DNA of 64,000 nt, taken from positions 46,787,366 to 46,851,365 of the forward strand of contig NC_088777.1 of assembly GCF_954871325.1 (NCBI RefSeq), in the 5' to 3' direction. Position numbers and translations under genes: made by a program. The notes beneath the pieces are model-generated. The model made no database searches. It saw only the letters and a program-made list of their open reading frames with translations, and was not told the DNA's origin. Source of the stretch: Gordionus sp. m RMFG-2023 (taxonomy: Eukaryota > Nematomorpha > Gordioida > Chordodea > Parachordodidae). Shown piece by piece: positions 54,601 through 63,359 of this stretch (positions are counted from its first letter, which is position 1; every line of letters starts with the position of its first letter).

Positions 54601-57600
54601 AGCTTCTTTAGCTGCCTTAACAAAACTTAATAAATACTATAATTATAATACACACCTCTTTATTATTTCAACAATGATTGACCCAAGATTTAAACTATCA
54701 AGTCATTTATTAAAGCAAAATAATATGGAAACTCTTATTGGATATCTTACTAATGAATACAATATTTTTAAATAAATAATAACAATTCAGCGGAACTTAC
54801 AAATGAAGCACAAAATAACAAAAAATTATCCTTTTATGACAAAATTTATCAGGTGAAACCTCATAATAATAACAACTTAGAAATAAGTAAATACGTAGAT
54901 GAAGCAACAATTTCCAATGATACAAATCCATTTAGATTGGTGGAAATTAAATTAAAATAGATATCCAGTATTATCAAAAATTGCCAGAGATTATCTAGCA
55001 ATTCCGGCCACCTCATCTAGCTCTGAAAGGGCTTTTTCAGAAGATCGGTATGTTATAACAGACCAACGTTGTTCACTAGATGAGCATACTATACAAGCTT
55101 GCCTGTGCCTAAAAAGTTGGATGCGCATGCAAGATTCTTCTTAAATACAAAATTATTTCCTCTTCTTATATTAAAATTATATCATTCTTTTGCATTATAT
55201 TTTGTATAAATAGACAGTTATGTTACATTTTTAGTTTACTTATTTTGCTATGTTCTTTGTGATAAATAAAATGGTTCAAAATCAATACGTTTATTATTGT
55301 TGATACAAAAAATGCATGATTAAATCAAAATTTTTTATATTCAGATTCACATCACCTAATAAATTCCTAGTTTAAAAAAAGAATTTGAATTCAATAAAAT
55401 TTTGAGATTTGGTTCTTAGCCCTGATTTTATGGTATCATGATTTTTTTTCCCATGTTTATTTAAAATTAGAAATTAAGGGTTTTATAATCACTATTTCTA
55501 TTCTTTTAATTAGTAATTTGAATTTAAACCAATACCAATATAAACCAATAGTTACCAATATAAACCAATACCAATAGCAATACCAATACAAGAAATAGAA
55601 AATATTGTTTAAACCAATACCAATATTTTAGACCCAATACCAATACAATATTTTGTTAATATTGGGTTTTTACTATTGGTTCCCAGCCCTAATTATGATC
55701 ATGTAGCCTAGGGAGCTATAACTAGAGTGAAAAGACAGTGAAACTGCTCGGAGTATTTGTTTTAATGACATCTTCCTGTAAAACAGACTGGAGGAGGGAA
55801 ATTCTAATGCAGGCTAAATTAAGAATTTTTCGTTCTCCCAATTGGTAAGTGTAGCACTGGCTGGCTTTTACGGTCGAAAGATTAGGAGGTTCTAGTAAGC
55901 ATGGAAATCGTTAAGATATTTTGATAATAGATAATTGATGTTCTCATGGTGCAAGCAAACTTTAAAAGGAAAGAAATTTTTTAAAATAAATTTCGGATTC
56001 TCTGAAGAAAATGTGAGAAATCCTAAATTTAATTAAATTCTATTAAATATCCATAGGGAACAGGTTAAAGTGAAGTGAAAATACTCTCTAAAGAAATCAT
56101 AAAACCAACTGAAAATAACGTTTTGTTCGGGCCCGTGAAATCACCCATTCACAGTGATCATCTTTTATAACAATGTTTTATAATTAAATTTGTTATCGTG
56201 GTTGTCAAATAGCAATCTGTTAATTAACGACCAAATTTTTACTAAAATGCAATATGCACACTAATTTTTTAATAATATATATCGACGGAATCCCGCAGTC
56301 GCCTCCGATAATACAACATCCCCTGTAGCACGGAATCGCCTATTTAACTTCAGGAAAAAAAAATCTGGGACGACGCCACAGTCGAGATTCGGCAATAATA
56401 AATTTGTATATACTCATTAAGGCTGGGAACCAATAGTAAAAACCCAATATTAACAAAATATTGTATTGGTATTGGGTCTAAAATATTGGTATTGGTTTAA
56501 ACAATATTTTCTATTTCTTGTATTGGTATTGCTATTGGTATTGGTTTATATTGGTTTATATTGGTATTGGTTTAAATTCAAATTACTAATTAAAAGAATA
56601 GAAATAGTGATTATAAAACCCTTAATTTCTAATTTTAAATAAACATGGGAAAAAAAATCATGATACCATAAAATCAGGGCTAAGAACCAAATCTCAAAAT
56701 TTTATTGAATTCAAATTCTTTTTTTAAACTAGGAATTTATTAGGTGATGTGAATCTGAATATAAAAAATTTTGATTTAATCATGCATTTTTTGTATCAAC
56801 AATAATAAACGTATTGATTTTGAACCATTTTATTTATCACAAAGAACATAGCAAAATAAGTAAACTAAAAATGTAACATAACTGTCTATTTATACAAAAT
56901 ATAATGCAAAAGAATGATATAATTTTAATATAAGAAGAGGAAATAATTTTGTATTTAAGAAGAATCTTGCATGCGCATCCAACTTTTTAGGCACAGGCAA
57001 GCTTGTATAGTATGCTCATCTAGTGAACAACGTTGGTCTGTTATAACATACCGATCTTCTGAAAAAGCCCTTTCAGAGCTAGATGAGGTGGCCGGAATTG
57101 CTAGATAATCTCTGGCAATTTTTGATAATACTGGATATCTATTTTAATTTAATTTCCACCAATCTAAATGGATTTGTATCATTGGAAATTGTTGCTTCAT
57201 CTACGTATTTACTTATTTCTAAGTTGTTATTATTATGAGGTTTCACCTGATAAATTTTGTCATAAAAGGATAATTTTTTGTTATTTTGTGCTTCATTTGT
57301 AAGTTCCGCTGAATTGTTATTATTTATTTAAAAATATTGTATTCATTAGTAAGATATCCAATAAGAGTTTCCATATTATTTTGCTTTAATAAATGACTTG
57401 ATAGTTTAAATCTTGGGTCAATCATTGTTGAAATAATAAAGAGGTGTGTATTATAATTATAGTATTTATTAAGTTTTGTTAAGGCAGCTAAAGAAGCTGT
57501 CTTTAAAATAGCATTAGGATTATTATTATAACTCTCCACATGCTCAAAAATACTGTAATATAAAGGAATAATTGTTGGAGTATTAGCACATGAGGCCATC

Positions 57601-60600
57601 TCTGTAGCAAAATTAAATGGTTCCAGAAATTCTCGGTATATTTCTATATTATTCCAGGCTAAGGCACTAATAAAATTTTCTTGATTGGTATTTTGTAAAT
57701 GATTGGTATATGTTGTCAAATAGGGTTTGAGCAATATTGCTCTTTCAAGCATTTGGTATGTTGAATTCCAACGTGTTGGTATATCCAAAATTGGGTGAGG
57801 AAATTTTAAGTGTGGATTTTTTTCAAGATATATTTTTTCGAGTTTATCAAATTTAGATATAAAAAGTTTAAAAATTTTTAAAAAATTTCTTATTTTTTTT
57901 AAGGGTTCCAATGCAGCCATGACAGCCAAATGTATAATATGGCAAAAGCATTTGCACACATTATCAAAATTATCTTTTTGTTTTAAAATTTTTAGAAATG
58001 CTAAATTATTACTTGCATTGTCTAATGTAATGCAAAAAAAATCAATTTCAAATTTTACTTTTAATACAGAATTAAAAATATTAATATAATTATGTGCTGA
58101 TTTAAAAGGAATAAAATCTAATAAATGATTAATTAATTTAAAATCATTATCAATATAATGAATTGTTATGCCCATAAAGGGTATTTTATTTGGAGAGGAC
58201 CAAATGTCCATTGTTATGAGGTTCCAAAATTGGGAAGTTTACATTTATTACAAATTGCCTTTTTTTAATATCACAAGTAATATAAAATTCCCAAATTTTT
58301 GCTGAATTTCGTCTTTTATCAGATATTGATAATTCTTCTTGTTCCTTATCGCTATTATTATTAGTACCAACAGCATCTATATTTATTAACTCTATTTGGT
58401 CTTCATTTATTTAAATAAATAGATAAAATTTATAGATATCATGTAAAAAATTTACTTCCATAATAAAAATAAACTATAATTATAAATAACAGAAATATTG
58501 ATATCACAGTAGTATTTGGAAGAAATAACAGATGTAATCAGTTTTTGCAATGAAAGTAAAAAAAATACCACGATATAATTATACACGATAAACCCAAATA
58601 ATTATGATATTTTTAATATTGGTATTGGTATTGGTTAAAATTGTATTTAAGCAATATATCAAAACCAATATATTTAGGTAATTGGTATTGGTTGTAAAAG
58701 CAATACCAATATTTAAATATATATTGGTTTATATTGGTATTGGTATTGTAAACCAATATTATATTGGTATTGGTCCCACCCCTAATCATAATGGGTCTAA
58801 CACCTTTATACAATTGAAAAAGGGACTTAGTCGTCTTAACGAAATGGACAATCTTCTTAAATTAATTACCACCTGAGGAGGTTGAGGTTTTAAATTGACC
58901 CAAATCGACCAATTTCTTTTTGAAGAAGAAGTAGAACTAGGAATCATTAATAAAATGTCACTTCACTTAATGGGCATGGTGGGAGCTCATTCCACTAACT
59001 TGAGCCCACATCTGATTGTTTCTTATAGAAGATACTGCTTTCCACATAGCTATTACACATGTCACTTTTAATTCTGAAATTTATAATATCACTTGAAATA
59101 TTTTGATCATCACCACCTTGTAAAATGCTTAATTGTATCATATCGCATACTTCATTAAATTCACTACTAGCGAGATGCTTCCCTTGATACAGGGGACCCA
59201 ATGAATAAGCAACATTGCCCGTTTTTCAAACATATTTAATTTTTTTCTTCAGATTTTTTAGAATATTTGACCAGACTTTGTCAACCCTGCCTTATACGTT
59301 ATTTTTAAAACATGTATATATTTATTTTTAAATTAAAAAAATAGTGTTCACTTTTATTATCATTTTCTTGGTGGGTCTAAAATTTATAAGAGTGGGTGAC
59401 TTTTCACCATACATTTTATTGGAAAGATATAGGCCCGCTATTTGAAGGCATTACTTATATTACATAAATTCCAATATGGTCATTATTTTAATAAATTATT
59501 AAACAAAATATTTTACTTATATTTTGGGAAGATTAGGGGGAGGTAGGGGGTAAGCTTAAAATGATAAATACGAAAATGGGCAAATTTGCTAAGGGTGCAG
59601 TGTTACATTTCAATATTCATTATTCATTTATAAACTTTCAATAAATAAATCGGAAATATAGAATGTTAATACCGGGAAATAAGCAAAAATACGTTTATAG
59701 GAGTGTGGGTTTGTGGAGATTAAAATAAATAAAATGTATACATTTTATTTCGATATAACGCAGACCAACCGGTCATGGTCAAGAAGGAGCACACATTCGT
59801 TTTCAGGACCCATAACTACAAAGCCGCTAAACATCTGTGGAAGTGCGCCGTTCAATATCATTGCTTTTTCCGCCTTTTGCATACGACCCAAAATGCCGAA
59901 CCAGGAAAAACGTCCCACCACACTTATCAAAAAATTTCTCAAGTCAACGACAACAATTTCTTCAGGATGGGGTCGCGTTTTAGATATAGGTAGACTATCA
60001 CATTTTATTATATATACTATAATCAACCTTATGATCTTTTAAATTTTTAAGGGTAATTTAAAAATTAATGGAGATGTACAGGATTAAATTTTTTTTTCCC
60101 ATCGTGAACGATGCCTGATCAAATTCGTTTTTTATTAAATACTATGCCAGGTTTGGTAGTTATTCAAACCACTGCTGAAGAATGATTTTTTATAGTTATT
60201 CTTTTAAATGATGATATTTTGGTAGATATCATGATAATTCACTTAAATAAAGATTTTTATATAATATTATTTTTTTTACATGTATAATTCTAATTATGAT
60301 GAGAGAGATATAATAATATCAATCTTTTCTTTAAAAAAAGATTGATATTTCTATAATTTTTACGAAATTAGAGGTCCTTATTTAAAGAATCAAATATGAA
60401 TATTTTTCCACTTCTACGATTTTACGTTAGGTATTAAAAATAGAAGAATTTTTTTGATGCTCTTTAGCCAGTCTGCATTATAGATAATTGATATTGATTT
60501 TATCGTTTGGTATTGATTTACTTACCGTTTTGGATTGATTTAATTTTATTCATAGCACAAGTAAAACTGCGGACCCCCTGTCATTAAAAAACGTTATTAC

Positions 60601-63359
60601 TTAAAATTCTTTTTATGTTTTGTCCGAATCCTTAAGGTAGCTTATATTTTTAGGTATAGTAAATATGCGCAAAATTTTGATTTTTGTTTGATAGTTTATT
60701 GAGTTATAACTGTTTTCTTGGACCTTGGGTTCGCTTAGACCCATCCTAATCATGCTAGCAACTCTTTTCATCTTGTTTCAACATTTTTATAAATTAAAAA
60801 TTATATTAATATTTGAACTTTAGATAAATATTTTTCATCATCAATTTTGTATATTTTTTAAAATATATATATATATCAATATTGTGGCATTTTAAAAAAA
60901 TATTCCGTTTTTTTATTCTCTTGGCAAAAACAATTGTCATGAAATCTTAAATTCTTAAATTGAAAGTTATCACTAAATTAAAGTTTATTAAATAGTTGTT
61001 TTTTTAAAAAAATAGCTACAAATTGATTTGATTTGAAGATATGGCATATCCTAATTGGAATCCTGGAACCCCTCCTAATCTTTCTTACAATTTTTTTTCA
61101 TCTGTCATGAATGAAGGGTCAAAAAAGGGTACATTATGACCAAGGATGCACCGATACCGCCATTTTGGCTGATACCGATACTAACACGATATCGGCCCAT
61201 ACCCATAAAAACCGGAATGTACTGACATGAATTTGTAAACATGAACAAACCGATTAAATTTGTTTAAAAATAACCGGAAAACCGTTATGCCTTAAAGTTC
61301 AACACCTTATAGTTTTAACCAAAAATTTTAAAGAAACAAAATGATTTTTTTTACAATATATACTTAAGCTTTCCACATGTAATATACCCCCAAATATTTT
61401 TAAAAAAACGTGTAAAAAGAAGGAATTTTTTTGTTTCTATACTTCAACCTTGTTCCACGACCCCCTCCACCGGGAGCTCACGTCAATTATGGTGAGCCTT
61501 TTTCCCGAATAATTATGCCTGTTTTTTTTACAAGGCTGACAACGAATTTTGTTACCCAGCAAAATGAAATTTATGTTATCAATGATAGCTCTAAGAACTC
61601 ATACTATTTGTAGTTATTTATTTTTATCTCCTCCCCAGAATCTCCAAAAAGTGTAAGGAAGATTTAGTTAAACCACGGGAGTATCAATATACTCACATTT
61701 TATATAATTTAATTCTTGCAATCTTTACCAAAATATTTTACTGTCGTTTGATTACAAAAATCTTTTTATCATTTAACGCCAACTAACGGATAAAACTTTA
61801 CTAAATTTTAAAATTGTTAATAAAATTTTGGGATATTACAATATTGACGATATATCACCGATGTAATTAAACACATAATCTATTTATATATATTAGCTAT
61901 ACTATATATTGTATATATTTATATAATAAAACCTGCCTAATTTCGGCACCAAGCGAAGCAAGAATTTTGTCCAACTTATAGATTTGCCCGATTTATCATG
62001 ACATTTTAATTTTTTTGAAAAAAAAAACATTTTACCATCTGTTATGCTCTTAGTTTAGCAAAAATTGATTATGTTTAACCTAAATTATTTTATTAAAATA
62101 ATTTTTATTACACAAATAATATGATTGGGATCCCCTTTTCCTAGAGTCACTTAGCCTATAGAAAGATCTTTCTCCTAATAAAAGTGTCAAAATATTTTGC
62201 TCATTTACTATTAAATTTAATATTAATCTTTAACAACTTTTTCAAGCTTTTAGACCAAACGGCATTTTGTTAGTACTTTTGATTATTTACTTTTACATTT
62301 GCTAATATATTATTAAGTCCTTTTGGCGCTTTTGCGAAACGGCATTTTGCTTATTTATTGTTTCATTTGCTCAATATTATTAAATTTGGCACTTTTTTGC
62401 GTGCTATGACATCAATTTTGCTAATTACATTTGCTCATTTTTTTATTATTAAATTTGACTATTTACTATTATTTTTGTTCCTTTGACACTTTTTGGCTCA
62501 TTTGGGCTAAACAAAATTTAACTAATTTGTTACCAACCTCTTGTACAACCAGAATTTTTGGATCAACTTTCTAATATCGAAATCTTTAATCCGGTTAAAA
62601 ATGATTAATAGGGAGTTATTTTTTTTACCTTGAAGTCGATCAATGAGTCAACAAATCGACGATCTATTTAGTCGCTCAGGTTCAGAGTCGAGTTTTGTAC
62701 CCACAATTTGACCCGGTTGTGATTTTGTCCACTCGATTAATCCTTTAACACTACTAGTCCATTTGCTGAATTAATAAATATATTTTTTAAAACAAATATG
62801 ACGGTTCGCAATAAAATACTGCAAAAAATAAAATTTAGGATATATTTGAATGTTATATTTTCAAAGAAAATCATAAGTTTAATATTTACTCTTAATTTTA
62901 TTATGCTAAACCTTCATTAAATTATCAAATATTTGAATTTAATTCATAACATTAAAAATAGAAAATGATAATAAATATTTCGAGTTTTTGGACATTCTTT
63001 CTCTATATGCTCCTTTTTTTAAAAAATCGATTTTTTTGCACCATCAGGTCAGTGGCGATTTGTTCCCAGTGCGGTACGAAGTTATATACAAGGGCGGATA
63101 TTTCAATTCGTCATGTTTTTTTTGTTTGTTTCTCAAACTTTTTTTTAAAAAAAATGAAATATCAGCGGTAAAACAGAATTCCAAGCCACCTTTCAAAACA
63201 AGGCTAGAAGATCGGTTCAGATAGAAAGGAAACCCAGCCAGAGATACTCAAGGAGACCAAACGTTAAATCATCCGCCCCGAATTCTTCAACGCCAGGCGC
63301 GCGAACTGTTCTATCTCCCGTGACCTCAAATGCAAATAATAGTCCCGCCATTATTAAAG
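30461..63359 (+). CDS. yrt: Yurt/EPB41L5-like FERM-domain protein, 11 exons, 3' end beyond the window
   Basis: Coding exons: 30461-30652, 46262-46366, 47350-47392, 48722-48800, 49190-49287, 50025-50145, 50937-51024, 51396-51484, 53122-53231, 59764-59989, 63166-63359. Every junction has GT...AG and keeps frame, giving 448 codons plus one base. Residues about 47-125 are the FERM N lobe, 140-235 the middle lobe and 240-345 the C lobe. About 376-420 are a FERM-adjacent region with [14 protein letters not shown] and [11 protein letters not shown]. In this family (Drosophila Yurt, vertebrate EPB41L5) the FERM domain acts at the lateral cortex and binds Crumbs-type receptors, limiting apical membrane growth. 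The FERM-adjacent region is a regulatory phosphorylation segment. Assignment to EPB41L5 rather than EPB41L4 rests on remembered FERM-adjacent and LLDGTD...LDLIE similarity. No stop lies within the exons. Confidence 0.9.
30653..33474 (+). other. start of intron 1, AT-rich
   Basis: Long A and T runs; no element ends or coding blocks recognised. Phrases such as AAATTTTGATATATTTTC-like T-rich DNA are low-complexity. I see nothing to annotate. Confidence 0.4.
33475..33830. mobile_element. foldback MITE with about 125-bp arms, in intron 1
   Basis: The left half reads TAACGTCAATGTGTTTTTTT, later TTTTACCGGAAATGTATGCC. The right half read in reverse gives TAGCGTCAATGCGTTTTTCC, later CCTACCGGAAATGTATTCC. 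The arms are similar for about 125 bp each with a short centre. TAA occurs at both edges, compatible with a 3-bp TWA target site. It is non-coding. Confidence 0.75.
34633..34844. mobile_element. MITE, TAGTGTTGTTAA / CGGCTCGATTTGAGC family
   Basis: The ends TAGGGTTGTCAAGCGGCTCG and CGAGCCAACAACTTCCTA are inverted repeats carrying CGGCTCGATTTGAGC. The centre holds GAAGATTTTGCTTATAGATGG, CACCAAGGTTTGAACGTC and TATTAGCGAAATC. The same centre recurs at 36130, 52060 and, in reverse, near 42570-42680. It is a diverged, non-coding copy. Confidence 0.75.
34845..36050 (+). other. intron 1 segment, AT-rich
   Basis: It contains a small GC patch near 35105-35170 (CCCGGGTCT repeated, AAAACCCGGGTCTGGG), one of several scattered CCCGGGTC-like patches in this intron. 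There is no gene; the 61-codon frame at 35422 is low-complexity. Confidence 0.4.
36051..36225. mobile_element. partial MITE of the TAGTGTTGTTAA family
   Basis: Begins TAGTGTTGTTACACGGCTCG ATTTGAGCCG and contains GAAGATTTTGCCCATAGATGG and CTATTCGCGAAATC, matching 34633-34844. The right terminal repeat is not recognisable, so this copy is truncated or eroded. Confidence 0.7.
36226..38210 (+). other. intron 1 segment, AT-rich with C and G homopolymers
   Basis: It includes a C run near 37235 and a G run near 37625, both over ten bases, plus a GGGTCAGGCCTG patch near 36237. No gene or element ends were recognised. Confidence 0.4.
38211..38466. mobile_element. 256-bp MITE with 28-bp terminal inverted repeats
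   Basis: TATATCGTCGGCCTAGAATT GGAGTGCT at the left and its near-perfect reverse complement at 38437-38465 (one mismatch) bound an AT-rich centre. The outermost bases read TATAT, compatible with a TA target as used by Tc1/mariner-type elements, but the class is a guess. Confidence 0.75.
38467..39819 (+). other. intron 1 segment
   Basis: AT-rich, with a somewhat less biased part from 38830 to 39120. A 65-codon minus-strand frame there (39123-38926) is Cys-containing but unlike anything I know. Confidence 0.35.
39820..40098 (-). other. unassigned Cys-rich open frame in intron 1, antisense to the host gene
   Basis: A 92-codon minus-strand frame lies in DNA less AT-biased than its surroundings. 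Its central part reads [20 protein letters not shown], then [14 protein letters not shown] and [19 protein letters not shown]. Eight cysteines, including a CxxC and a CxC pair, suggest a small metal-binding fold. I do not recognise a family. There is no ATG context or partner exon to anchor it. It could be a relic of a transposon protein, an exon of a nested antisense gene, or chance. Confidence 0.3.
40100..42564 (+). other. intron 1 segment with CCCGGCCCGG-type patches
   Basis: Near 40556-40640 CAGCCCGGCCTGGATTTTTT and GCCCAGCCCGGATATTTTTT flank an A/T centre. This resembles the patches near 35105, 44560-44850 and 63540. No gene was found. Confidence 0.4.
42565..42690. mobile_element. inverted fragment of the TAGTGTTGTTAA MITE family
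   Basis: CTCGAGATTTCGCCAAGGGATG, TCCAAATCTATCTGCCATC and GGCTAAAATCTTGAGTTATAG correspond in part to the reverse complement of the centre of the MITE at 34633, and in part to its forward text. The terminal arms are absent. Confidence 0.5.
42691..46261 (+). other. end of intron 1
   Basis: AT-rich, with a G run near 43383 and GC-containing patches near 44565-44600 and 44780-44850. A perfect 16-bp inverted repeat, CGTTTATAGTAAACGC at 45928-45943 and its complement at 46008-46023, encloses 64 bp and may be a tiny MITE. The intron ends in TTATTATCAG before exon 2. No gene was recognised. Confidence 0.45.
46262..46366 (+). CDS. yrt: Yurt-like exon 2: FERM N lobe
   Basis: 35 codons, acceptor TTATTATCAG, donor GTGAGT, phase 0-0. 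It reads [13 protein letters not shown], then [16 protein letters not shown], matching the conserved HLDLIE.DYFGL.F core. A different frame is also open here for 60 codons (46231-46413) but is a shadow. Confidence 0.93.
47350..47392 (+). CDS. yrt: Yurt-like exon 3: 43-nt exon of the FERM N lobe
   Basis: Encodes [14 protein letters not shown] plus one base, exactly the segment expected after FMDHLQVS. Acceptor ATTAAAAG is weak in pyrimidines; donor is GTAAAT. The leftover A joins TT of the next exon to give Ile. It is far too short for frame-based gene finding and was found by following the protein. Confidence 0.93.
48722..48800 (+). CDS. yrt: Yurt-like exon 4: end of N lobe, start of middle lobe
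   Basis: Reads [20 protein letters not shown] then REELTR, a near-perfect match to the family. Acceptor ATACAAG follows a T tract about 28 nt upstream; donor is GTTTTA. It enters with two bases and leaves two (AG), completed to Arg by the next exon. Confidence 0.93.
49190..49287 (+). CDS. yrt: Yurt-like exon 5: FERM middle lobe
   Basis: Reads [20 protein letters not shown] then [12 protein letters not shown], helices of the acyl-CoA-binding-protein-like middle lobe. Acceptor AAAATAG, donor GTATTT. The last base T joins CC of the next exon to give Ser. Confidence 0.93.
50025..50145 (+). CDS. yrt: Yurt-like exon 6: FERM middle lobe
   Basis: Reads [20 protein letters not shown] then [19 protein letters not shown]. 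Acceptor TTTTAAG, donor GTATAT. ELGDY and SEFRFVP.QTE.ME are strongly conserved in the Yurt/EPB41L4/L5 group. It leaves AA, completed to Lys by the next exon. Confidence 0.94.
50937..51024 (+). CDS. yrt: Yurt-like exon 7: end of middle lobe, start of C lobe
   Basis: Reads [20 protein letters not shown] then YGVDFHTVL. Acceptor AAATTTAG, donor GTAAAG, phase 0 at the end. The Q.PAQ.E..YL.K.KWL.LYGVD signature links the middle and C-terminal lobes. Confidence 0.95.
51396..51484 (+). CDS. yrt: Yurt-like exon 8: FERM C lobe
   Basis: Reads [20 protein letters not shown] then RKQKIGLFF, and splits the codon for Trp (TG/G). Acceptor ATCTTTAG, donor GTAATT. This is the PH-like C lobe; LGLTP.GVLVFE is diagnostic. 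Confidence 0.95.
51991..52169. mobile_element. MITE of the TAGTGTTGTTAA family in intron 8
   Basis: The left end is TAGAGTTGTTTAAAAACG, the right end AGCCGTTCAACAACACTA. The centre, with GTAGATTTTTACTCACAGATGG and CTATTAACGAAATC, matches the copies at 34633 and 36051. It is non-coding and diverged, with no target duplication preserved. Confidence 0.72.
53122..53231 (+). CDS. yrt: Yurt-like exon 9: FERM C lobe with an acidic Asn-rich loop
   Basis: Reads [20 protein letters not shown] then [16 protein letters not shown]. Acceptor ATCGCAG, donor GTTTTT. The acidic loop replaces the shorter DDDQGKE-type loop I recall from vertebrates. The following 6.5 kb intron holds two hAT elements. Confidence 0.93.
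53305..55691 (+). mobile_element. hAT transposon copy 1 (2.39 kb), plus orientation, intron 9
   Basis: The ends are TAGGGGTGGGACCAAT and, read inward, TAGGGCTGGGAACCAAT. Next to both ends lie tandem ACCAATACCAATATAA subterminal repeats (about 53317-53480 and 55530-55670). The interior encodes a hAT transposase in broken frames: BED-side remnant [40 protein letters not shown] and [16 protein letters not shown]. The left flank is ATGAGTAT and the right flank ATTATGAT; these do not match each other but do match the flanks of copy 2 (56418-58784) in reverse complement. Confidence 0.95.
53912..55144 (+). pseudogene. hAT transposase of copy 1, broken
   Basis: Three main pieces: 53912-54220 ([11 protein letters not shown] to [14 protein letters not shown]), 54311-54775 ([12 protein letters not shown] to NEYNIFK) and 54964-55144 ([20 protein letters not shown] to [10 protein letters not shown]). 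The last is the hAT C-terminal dimerisation domain. Relative to copy 2, the region before the first piece lacks bases of DIWSS, and a small insertion near 54190 plus a shifted T run end the first frame. The stop after NEYNIFK is shared with copy 2. Confidence 0.88.
55692..56417. other. inverted spacer between the two hAT copies
   Basis: Bounded by ATTATGAT (55692-55699) on the left and ATACTCAT (56410-56417) on the right. ATACTCAT is the reverse complement of the outer left flank ATGAGTAT (53297-53304). ATTATGAT is the reverse complement of the outer right flank ATCATAAT (58785-58792). The spacer is otherwise non-coding intron DNA. The pattern shows that this segment has been flipped relative to its state when the two elements inserted. 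Confidence 0.85.
56418..58784 (-). mobile_element. hAT transposon copy 2 (2.37 kb), minus orientation, intron 9
   Basis: Nearly identical to copy 1 over its whole length but in the opposite orientation. Ends and ACCAATACCAATA-type subterminal repeats are conserved; the left edge has a single A for G change. Outer right flank ATCATAAT, inner left flank ATACTCAT. The high identity implies recent activity or ongoing gene conversion between the inverted copies. Confidence 0.95.
57324..58211 (-). pseudogene. hAT transposase of copy 2, RNase H-like core open for 295 codons
   Basis: The frame begins [19 protein letters not shown] with the first catalytic Asp of the hAT RNase H fold. It contains [29 protein letters not shown] and [16 protein letters not shown], and ends TNEYNIFK followed by a stop. 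The C-terminal dimerisation domain (about 57130-56955, [11 protein letters not shown]) lies beyond that stop in another frame, and the N-terminal zinc-finger side (about 58340-58215) is also out of frame. The same stop occurs in copy 1, so the parent copy was already defective or this is an unrecognised intron junction. Confidence 0.88.
58800..59763 (+). other. end of intron 9
   Basis: After the hAT copy there is a less AT-biased stretch, 58800-59205, with open segments on both strands. These are 68 codons minus from 59201 and a plus-strand stretch reading [21 protein letters not shown] cannot assign either; they may be a transposon relic. The rest is AT-rich up to the acceptor AACGCAG. Confidence 0.35.
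59764..59989 (+). CDS. yrt: Yurt-like exon 10: end of C lobe and start of FERM-adjacent region
   Basis: Reads [20 protein letters not shown] then [17 protein letters not shown], the last strand and helix of the FERM C lobe. It then has a linker of about 28 residues rich in His, Thr and Asn, then FRMGSRFRY. Acceptor AACGCAG, donor GTAGAC. The linker is longer than I recall for vertebrate members. A second frame is open antisense to this exon but is a shadow. Confidence 0.93.
59990..63165 (+). other. intron 10 with transposon end relics
   Basis: At 61142-61215 AAGGATGCACCGATACCGCC and ATATCGGCCCATACCC resemble the CGATA-rich end of the hAT element at 4501, without a partner end. At 62195-62520 TTTGCTCATTTACTATTAAA, AAACGGCATTTTG and TTTGGCACTTTT recur as a degenerate tandem repeat. 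Otherwise AT-rich. The intron ends AAATATCAG. Confidence 0.5.
62195..62520. repeat. degenerate tandem repeat in intron 10
   Basis: The motif series GCTCATTT, TATTAAATTTG, GGCACTTTT and CGGCATTTTG recurs three or four times at roughly 70-100 nt spacing. Non-coding. Confidence 0.6.
63166..63359 (+). CDS. yrt: Yurt-like exon 11: FERM-adjacent region
   Basis: Reads [20 protein letters not shown] then [13 protein letters not shown], matching the basic Ser-rich FERM-adjacent segment of EPB41L5/Yurt. A Ser, Pro and Asn-rich, probably disordered stretch ending SPAIIK follows. Acceptor AATATCAG, donor GTTTAT. It leaves one base, so at least one further exon lies past 64000 or in the last 640 bases. 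Confidence 0.9.

Noticed and set aside
58613-58876. Frames rich in NQYQYQY or [10 protein letters not shown]
   Set aside because: Generated by the ACCAATACCAATA subterminal repeats of the hAT element.
59745-60042. Frames on both strands overlapping exon 10
   Set aside because: Only the frame beginning [13 protein letters not shown] matches the FERM C lobe; the others are shadows.
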